64,000 nucleotides of DNA from Ailurus styani. Lineage: Eukaryota > Chordata > Mammalia > Carnivora > Ailuridae. Below, piece by piece: positions 57,955 through 64,000 of the stretch. Both the position numbers and the translations under genes were made by a program. The stretch lies in contig LNAC01000136.1 of NCBI GenBank assembly GCA_002007465.1, positions 2,658,823 to 2,722,822 of the forward strand. The letters run 5' to 3'. Below the pieces are notes generated by a model. It was not told the DNA's origin. It did no database searches and worked only from the letters and a program-made list of their open reading frames with translations. Within the stretch, counting starts at the first letter, position 1; every line of letters starts with the position of its first letter.

Positions 57955-58640
57955 GATCTTCACTTTTAACTTTTTGAGGAACCGCCATCCTCTTGTCCAC
58001 AGTGGCTGCACCAGTTTGCATTCCACCAACAAGCATGAAGGTTCCTTTTTCTCCATATCCTCACCAACACTTACTATTTCTTGTTGTTGTTTTTTTATTC
58101 TAACCATTCTGACAGATGCAAGATAATATATCTCACTGTGGTTTTGGTTTGCATTTCCCTGATGATTAGTAATGTTGAGCACTTTTTCATGTGTTTGTTG
58201 GCCAAAGGGTCTTCTTTGGATAAACGTCTATTCCTGTTCTCTGCCCATTTTTAATTTGGATTATTGGGGGGGTTGGGTGTTGAGTTGCATATATTTTAAA
58301 TACTTATCAGATATATCATTTGCAGATATCTCTTCCATTCAGTAGGTTGCCTTCTCATTTTGTTGATCATTTCCTTCACTGAGCAAAAGCTTTGTTTGGG
58401 TGTCATCTCAACGGTTTAATTTTGCTTTTGTTTACTTGCCTAAGGAGACATATCTAGAAAAATATTTCTACAGTCAATGTCAAAGAAATTATTGCCTACA
58501 ATTTCTCCTAGGATTTTTATGGTTTCAAGTCTCACATTTAGGTCTTTGATCTATTTTGAGTTTGTTTTTATGTATGGTGTGAGAAAGAGGTCCGGTTTCA
58601 TTGCCTGCATGTCGCTGTTTGGTTTTCCCAGAACCATTTG
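57955..58640 (-). mobile_element. Inverted 5' half of a twin-primed L1
   Basis: ACTTTTAACTTTTTGAGGAACC, CAGTGGCTGCACCAGTTTGCATTCC, GTTGAGCACTTTTTCATGTG and GTGAGAAAGAGGTCCGG are antisense L1 ORF2. The L1 positions run from about the end of ORF2 at the left to further 5' at the right, then switch to the sense strand at 58640. This is the layout made by twin priming. Confidence 0.85.
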
Positions 58641-58671
58641 TAAGATGAATGGACAAAAAATAAGCTAAATA

Positions 58672-58716
<45 letters not shown>
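58672..58716. repeat. (CA)n microsatellite within L1
   Basis: About 44 bases of pure CA at the place where L1 has TATATACACAATGG. The tract grew from the short CA patch of the L1. Confidence 0.95.
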
Positions 58717-58718
<2 letters not shown>

Positions 58719-58854
58719 GAATATTTTTGAGCCATAAAAGAGAACGAAATCTTGCCATTTGCAACAACATAGATGGAGCTAGAGAGTATAATGGTAAGTG
58801 AAATAAGTCAGACAGAGAAAGATAAGCACCATAGGATTTCACTCATATGTGGAA

Positions 58855-58985
58855 GAAAGAAGAGAAGAGAAGAAGAAAAGGATAAAGGGGGAAAAATAAA
58901 AGAAAGAAAGAAAAAGGAAAGGAGAGAAAGACAATACAGACCAAAAACAACAACAAAAAACAACACAACAAACAAACAAACAAAA
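58855..58985 (+). repeat. Purine-rich and (AAC)n patch
   Basis: GA-rich sequence followed by AAACAACAACAAAAAACAAC repeats, an A-rich expansion within the L1 3' UTR. Confidence 0.75.
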
Positions 58986-59234
58986 AACCAGACTCTTAAA
59001 CTCAAAGAACAAACTGGTGGTTGCTAGAGGGGAGGTGGGTGAGGGGATGGAGAAAATAGATAAAAGGAGTGAGGAGTACACTTATCACAGTGAGCACCGG
59101 GTCGTGTATAGAATTGCTCAATCACTAGATTGCACACCTGAAACTACTATAACACCATATGTTAATTACACATCAGTAAAAAGAACTAGCTCTACTCCAT
59201 GTCCTCATTTGCGCTTCAGTTTCAGCGCTCCCTT

Positions 59235-59474
59235 AACTTACCCTACTTCTTTTTTTTTAAAGATTTTATTTATTTATATGAGAGAGAGCGATCACAAGTA
59301 GGCTGAGAGGGAGGCAGAAAGAGGAGGAAGCAGGCTCCCTGCTGAGCAGAGAGCCCGATGCAGGGCTCGATCCCAGCATCGGGCTCGATCCCAGAACACT
59401 GAGATCATGACCTGAGCTGAAGGCAGAGGCTTTAACCCACTGAGCCACCCAGGCACCCAACTTACCCTACTTCT
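59235..59474 (-). mobile_element. CanSINE with 16-bp TSD, partly duplicated body
   Basis: AACTTACCCTACTTCT is at 59235-59250 and 59459-59474. The body, about 59251-59458 (antisense), contains GAGCCCGATGCAGGGCTCGATCCCAG followed by CATCGGGCTCGATCCCAG, so about 18 bases around the B box have been duplicated in tandem. This makes the copy unusual and gives it two B-box-like words. Confidence 0.95.
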
Positions 59475-61594
59475 AAAATCCACCGCAGCTTCCTTTGCTC
59501 TACTCTGAAGAGCAGCCTCTTTAGAAAATGCTCTAACTCATTCTGGGGACACCACTCTTTTCTCCTCCTTAATGTCATAAAAACAAATATTGCATCTGGG
59601 CTGCCTGAAATCAGGGATCATCTGAGCTTCAGCACGGAAGGCAAATATTTTTTAAACTTTTATTTGCCACTGCCACAGTTGCCTCATTTTGTAGTGATCT
59701 GCATCCCTCTGTAAACAAACTCCTTAGGAGGCAAGGAAGAGGACTTGCTGTTAAAGCACAAGGAGAATAAAAAGCAAACAGAATCTAGCTTTTTTTCTGA
59801 ACTTGAAGTTTCTGCTTTGATAATGCAAACCAAGCAATCGACTTCAAAGTCTTCTGAAAAATCCTTGCAGGTAAAGGCCCCACACTCTTTCAACTTCCAA
59901 ATCTTTCTCCAGCACTTAGTTATTCCCCTACCTGGTAGAGAAATTATTTTCAGAGCGGGTGGAGCAGTCAAGAGATAGGTAATTTGTTTCCTCTTCTTAT
60001 TTAAAAGTCTGTTGCAATGCTGGTTGCGAAACATTTTTGAATCCAGATCTTCTACCAATCTTACAGAAACGCCAGGTTATGCCTGGGTGGCGCTTTCATT
60101 AAGCTTCCCACTGGAGAAATTAAGCTGTCTCCAAGTCCCTTCGGAGGGCGTTTCTCTTCTAAGTGCTGGACTGAAGGTCTGGGAGATTGGAGCAAATAAA
60201 AATAAAATTTCAGTCTCCTAACAAATTTAAAGGAAATCCTTGAACCACATATCGTTCCTCTTTAAGCAGGCAGTCTGTGTGAAATGTTTTATTGTAAAAC
60301 AAGTCAATAAATGCCTTGAAGGAATCAAAGGAGTGTATATGCTTACAGAATTCCCTCTAGCCTTGAAACTTCTTCTTTTATATAAATATAATTATCTTTA
60401 AAAATCAAACAAAAAGAATCTCCGGTGTACTATTCAACATACCAACAAATCCAAAATAAATAACTAGAGGGATGGCCTAATTTCAGGAGTTCATAGAATG
60501 AGATAGTGGTTCAAATTCATTTCTAACCAGGATGGGTTTTGTTAACCCACAAACCCTGGTGAATCTCACTGGGAATTTCTTTTTAATTTGACAAGTCTAA
60601 TGTACATGAAGTTCAGCTTGAAGATCGTTAAAGACTTTTGGATTTAGAGTTGTCTATGTGAATATTATCATTGTATCCCTGCCCGCAGATTTGTTCTGAC
60701 AAACAGGACTTGCAGATTTGGTCAGACGTTGAGGGAAGGAATAGAAGGGAGAAAGGAAGAAGAAAGGAAAGAGAATGGAAATAAATTGAAGAAAGATGCT
60801 TTGTGCAAATGTTTTGGGCTTAAGGGTATAAGGAAACACATACCGTACAATTTAGAAGACTGTATGTACACCCTTGTCTATTTCTTTCAGATTTGAAATA
60901 TTTTCATCATCTTCAAAGTAGTATTCAAATAGTTCTCAAGCTGTTTGGGATTGTCCTTGAATTTGCCAGTGGCTCAGAGCCTTGGCCATAGCAAGTGGCT
61001 AAAACCTTAGATAATTGATCCTATTCTCATTGCCTGAATGAAGTTAATAAAGTCTTTTGGCATAGATCCAGGGAAGTGTTACTACCATTAAAATGCAAAC
61101 TAGTATCTGCAAATCGTACCCCACAAACCATTTAGACCCATGTGATGTGAGTCAATTTTCTAGGGGGGATAAAGTTGCATGATCTATTAAGTTTCAAAAT
61201 CATGGGTTTCAACAAAATGCAAATCCAATCACATGACTCTTCATGAAGGAGACATTTATGCCAAGTTTTCCAAATGTTTTTGGGTGGAGAATGTCCATTC
61301 TGTCCCATGGAATGCATGTTAGGACAGATTAGTCTAGACCAGTTCCTACTTCACCTCTTTCACAGAACAAGGTCTATTCTTTTTCAGGGACAACCAGATG
61401 GTTACAAAATGAGAAGACATGCTTCATTTTACTTAAAATCAGATGATCGGAGGAGAAGCAAAAGTCTATTTTTCAAATTATTTTAACATCTTGATAACCC
61501 TCAAAGTTCCAGGAGGAGCTGAAATCATCCACAATGTAGCAGAAAAACCAGAACCTGGGAAGGAATCATGGCATAGTCTCAGAATAAACTGAGG
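59475..61594. other. Unique sequence, no gene proven
   Basis: The interval 59715-59978 is open on the plus strand, and a fair donor site (TTGCAG|GTAAAG) lies at 59870/59871. I see no matching acceptor of quality and no domain, so I do not call an exon. The rest is AT-rich and repeat-free. Confidence 0.35.
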
Positions 61595-61752
61595 CTCCAA
61601 TCTGACCTTACTGACTACTTACTACATGGCCTAGCCTGGGGCAAGTTCTGATCATCTCTGAGCCTCTAACTTTCCTCTTTAATGTGAGGGTAATGATACA
61701 AATTTCACAACGTTTCATGAGGTTTAAATGAAATAGTATGTGGGAAAGCACC
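61595..61752 (+). mobile_element. MIR SINE relic
   Basis: CTAGCCTGGGGCAAGTTCTGATCATCTCTGAGCCTC, CCTCTTTAATGTGAGGGTAATGATAC, and CATGAGGTTTAAATGAAATAG follow the MIR core to the tail. Confidence 0.75.
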
Positions 61753-62069
61753 TTTCCCGGAGTTGTCCTCAGAGGTGATACACCATCAAAGCAAGTTCTT
61801 TTCCCCCTCAGCAAATATTCCACTCTTTAAGCCCAAAGTGAACACTGTAGGAAAACTGACGAAGTAAATAAACATTACCCTTTAGCTAAAACAAAGCAAA
61901 ACAAAACAAAACCACCTTGAAAAACACTCTTTGGCATTCCGGTCTAGGTGGAGCAGATACATGGGTTTGATCGCACTCACAAATGATGCAGCTCCTAGGC
62001 TGCTCCCCCTGAGACTGCCTTCTGGAAAGGCCTCCTGCCAAGAAACATGGAGATCAATCTCGTCCCAAA
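61753..62069. other. Unique sequence with (AAAAC)n patch
   Basis: A short AAAACAAAACAAAACC run lies near 61893-61911; nothing else is recognised. Confidence 0.4.
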
Positions 62070-62320
62070 GGTCAACATGTTTGTCACCTCCTGTCTAGAC
62101 TCTTGCAATGCTCGCCACCTGGACCTCCCACAGGGAGCTGTCCAGTGACAGCAGATGACCGAGACATGACAGCACGCCTGCTGGTTAGGTCAGCCCACGG
62201 CAAGCACAGCACATCCAGGCCGGATCTCAGCCTTGGCTGCTGTTCGACATCAAGTCCAATTTACGATCCAGGCTCTTGAATTAAATCACTAGGCAGTGAT
62301 GAGCCTCGCTTGCTAGAAGA
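62070..62320 (+). mobile_element. Possible CR1/L3-like LINE relic
   Basis: CTGTCTAGACTCTTGCAATGC reads LDSCNA in one frame, close to the LDYCNALL-type box at the end of LINE reverse transcriptase, and later GTTCGACATCAAGTCCAATTTACGATCCAGGC reads like the RSRIQFKI-type block. Stops and shifts break the frame. It could be an L2 or L3 relic; the identification is tentative. Confidence 0.4.
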
Positions 62321-64000
62321 CCTTTCCATTTCATACAGCTCACTGATCACGTGTCGGACGTGGAGGTATTGGGACACAGGACAGATATCTCTTCATTCGG
62401 GTCTGTTTTCAATTCAAATAACTGACCCCACGTGGGCTTCTGGTGAATAGCAAGTGTGTGCCAGAGCCAAGAGGAACTGGCATGCAATTCCGCTTCCCCA
62501 GACCAGAGACCGAGGTCTGGGACATCTCAAAGGATTAAAGAAGTAAACTGAGCACAGAGAAGTTAAAAAAAGAGAGAGAGAACCAAAAGTAGCTAAAATT
62601 AGCATTCTTGCTTCCATCCCAGTTCTTTCCTCAGTTCACAGTCTTGAATTGCTTAGAATTCAAAATACATTCCCACAGATCCCACAAATCCTACACTGAG
62701 ACATTTTTTCCAGTAGGGGTGGTATCACCAACATTCTCAATCAGTTCCTCTCATATCTAGTCTTCATTTAAAAAGACACAGGGAAAAGTTGTGAGAAAGG
62801 ATGATTATGTAACATAAACCTGCCCTGTAGGAGACTATCAGCTTAGACACCCAGCCTCAGTCTGTGGGGGCAAAGTGGGTCTCTTGGAAAAGAAAACGGA
62901 TCCTTTCCAGGATCCAACCTCTATCAGCCTGACTGAGCATTAAACTAATTGACCATTGCGTGGGCTTTAGAAATCAGGAGGCTGATCTTTTTACCACTTA
63001 ACACATTTGCCAGAAATATATTTACTTTTATGTAGATGCATGTGGCTGTGACCAACAACAGCAACAGAAAAGAATGTGTAAAGTAAGAAAGAGGACCCAG
63101 TAGAATTCGGAAGAGAAGACGGAGGAGTGGAACACCCTCTCCCTGAAAGCCAGGAGTAAGAGGGGGTGGGGGGCGGAGGGAGAGTTCATAGCTCTGTACC
63201 AGATTACCCCAGCCTGCCATGGCTCTCTCAGTCAGCAAGGACAAATGAGAAAACATGGCAGACACCAGAGCTTGTCCTCCAACCACAAACCACACGGAAT
63301 GCCTAAGCACTGAGAGGCCATGGCAGTGACCATTTTAAAGAGATTTTTGTAAACAAAACTCTCCCAGAGCTTCCTTAATTCAACAGCTTCTGACACTCCT
63401 TTTCCTGGCGGTTTTTCCTCTTCTTTTCATGACATACCCCTCCTCAACAGAGGACCAGATGGAACATTCCGCGTACCAATCTGTGGGACTATCTAAGATT
63501 CCATCCGAAGGTATGCAGTCTCTACGGGAACAGACAATTTTGCCTTGAGGTAGTCCAGGCACACAGTTTCCATGTCAGGATTAGTCACAGGAATTTGCAC
63601 TTTAGTGCCTAGCCTGTCTTCTGCCCTCTGGGTCCTCCTTGGATAAAACTCAAAAGGATTAGGAGGTTTCTACATCGTTCTCTTTCCGGGCAGTCTGTCA
63701 TTCTCGGTGCATCACCCTCATTTTCCGAAAATGGCACAAAATCCAGCCAGACTCTTCCAAGAAGGAATTATGTCACTCTTTAATCCTATGCTGCTACTTA
63801 AGTAACCCAAACAAGTTCTTTTCCCAGTGGAGAAGGGATGCACCCCGTTTCTCTTTAGAGGCCAGGAACAGGATTGTGGGTCTCCTGGCTGGGTTATTCA
63901 ATAGTACAATCACAGAAACAAACCAGAGTGACTTCTCATTTTTTTCTGAATGAACATTTTGTACTGAGTGACACCCTCTCATTATGACCTCTACACTGTG
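62321..64000. other. Unique sequence, no gene seen
   Basis: Nothing recognised with confidence. G-rich runs occur near 63160-63180. Frames at 62945-63310 (-) and others have no domain. Confidence 0.4.

Larger units (their letters stand above)
58641..59190 (+). mobile_element. Sense 3' half of the twin-primed L1
   Basis: AAGATGAATGGACAAAAAATAAGC opens it, then a (CA)n, CTGGAATATTTTTGAGCC, AAATCTTGCCATTTGCAACAACATAG, AAACTCAAAGAACAAACTGG and GTGAGCACCGGGTCGTGTATAG. The latter is a carnivore L1 3' UTR. A poly-A type tail is largely lost. The left end starts just beyond the most 3' position of the inverted half. Confidence 0.85.

Noticed and set aside
1..64000. CRISPR arrays, operons, phage or plasmid features
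   Set aside because: No regularly spaced repeats with unique spacers, no bacterial gene organisation; repeat content is mammalian.

Overview
The window reads as mammalian nuclear DNA with no protein-coding gene that I can support. It looks like an intergenic or large-intron stretch of a carnivore genome, probably a caniform and possibly a mustelid. The main evidence is about sixteen copies or fragments of the tRNA-derived carnivore SINE (CanSINE/SINEC). These carry the recognisable head CCTGGGTGGCTCAG, a CT-rich middle and a tail of AATAAA repeats plus poly-A. Several L1 3' ends are also of a carnivore type. Ancient L2, MIR and MER5-type copies are shared by all placental mammals. The longest open frames are decayed L1 ORF2 pieces; the other open frames are short, overlap on opposite strands and lack any recognisable domain.

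Layout. 1-16 kb: mostly unique sequence with old L2/MIR relics, an antisense L1 3' end (3940-4200), an LTR-like repeat (6180-6628), a MER5-type DNA transposon inside an L2 (8402-8604), (CA)n tracts and two or three CanSINEs, one of them with intact target-site duplications (13930-14153). 16-24 kb: a 5'-truncated L1 with 16-bp target duplications (16931-17953), an L2 split by a CanSINE (19760-20610), and an apparent SINE-SINE junction marked by an N (22072). 24-44 kb: long L2 (27370-28230), old L1 (30245-30740), a second copy of the LTR-like repeat carrying a (GATA)n tract (31105-31685), a long purine tract (34030-34199), several CanSINEs, a second N (36900) and a compound (TC)n/(CA)n tract (40441-40620). 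44-60 kb: the L1-rich part, with three rearranged composites: an antisense L1 placed inside an older L1 (44050-46000), an old L1 interrupted by a younger L1 and a SINE fragment (50090-52445), and a 5'-inverted, twin-primed L1 (57955-59190). 60-64 kb: mostly unique, with a MIR and a possible CR1/L3-like LINE relic.

No operon, CRISPR, phage or novel enzyme system is present. I found no previously undescribed biological system. What is worth a second look is the history of retrotransposon insertion, a few sequences able to adopt non-B DNA structures, two assembly-suspect N positions, and several repeat-free AT-rich stretches that could be conserved regulatory elements but cannot be judged without alignment to other genomes.
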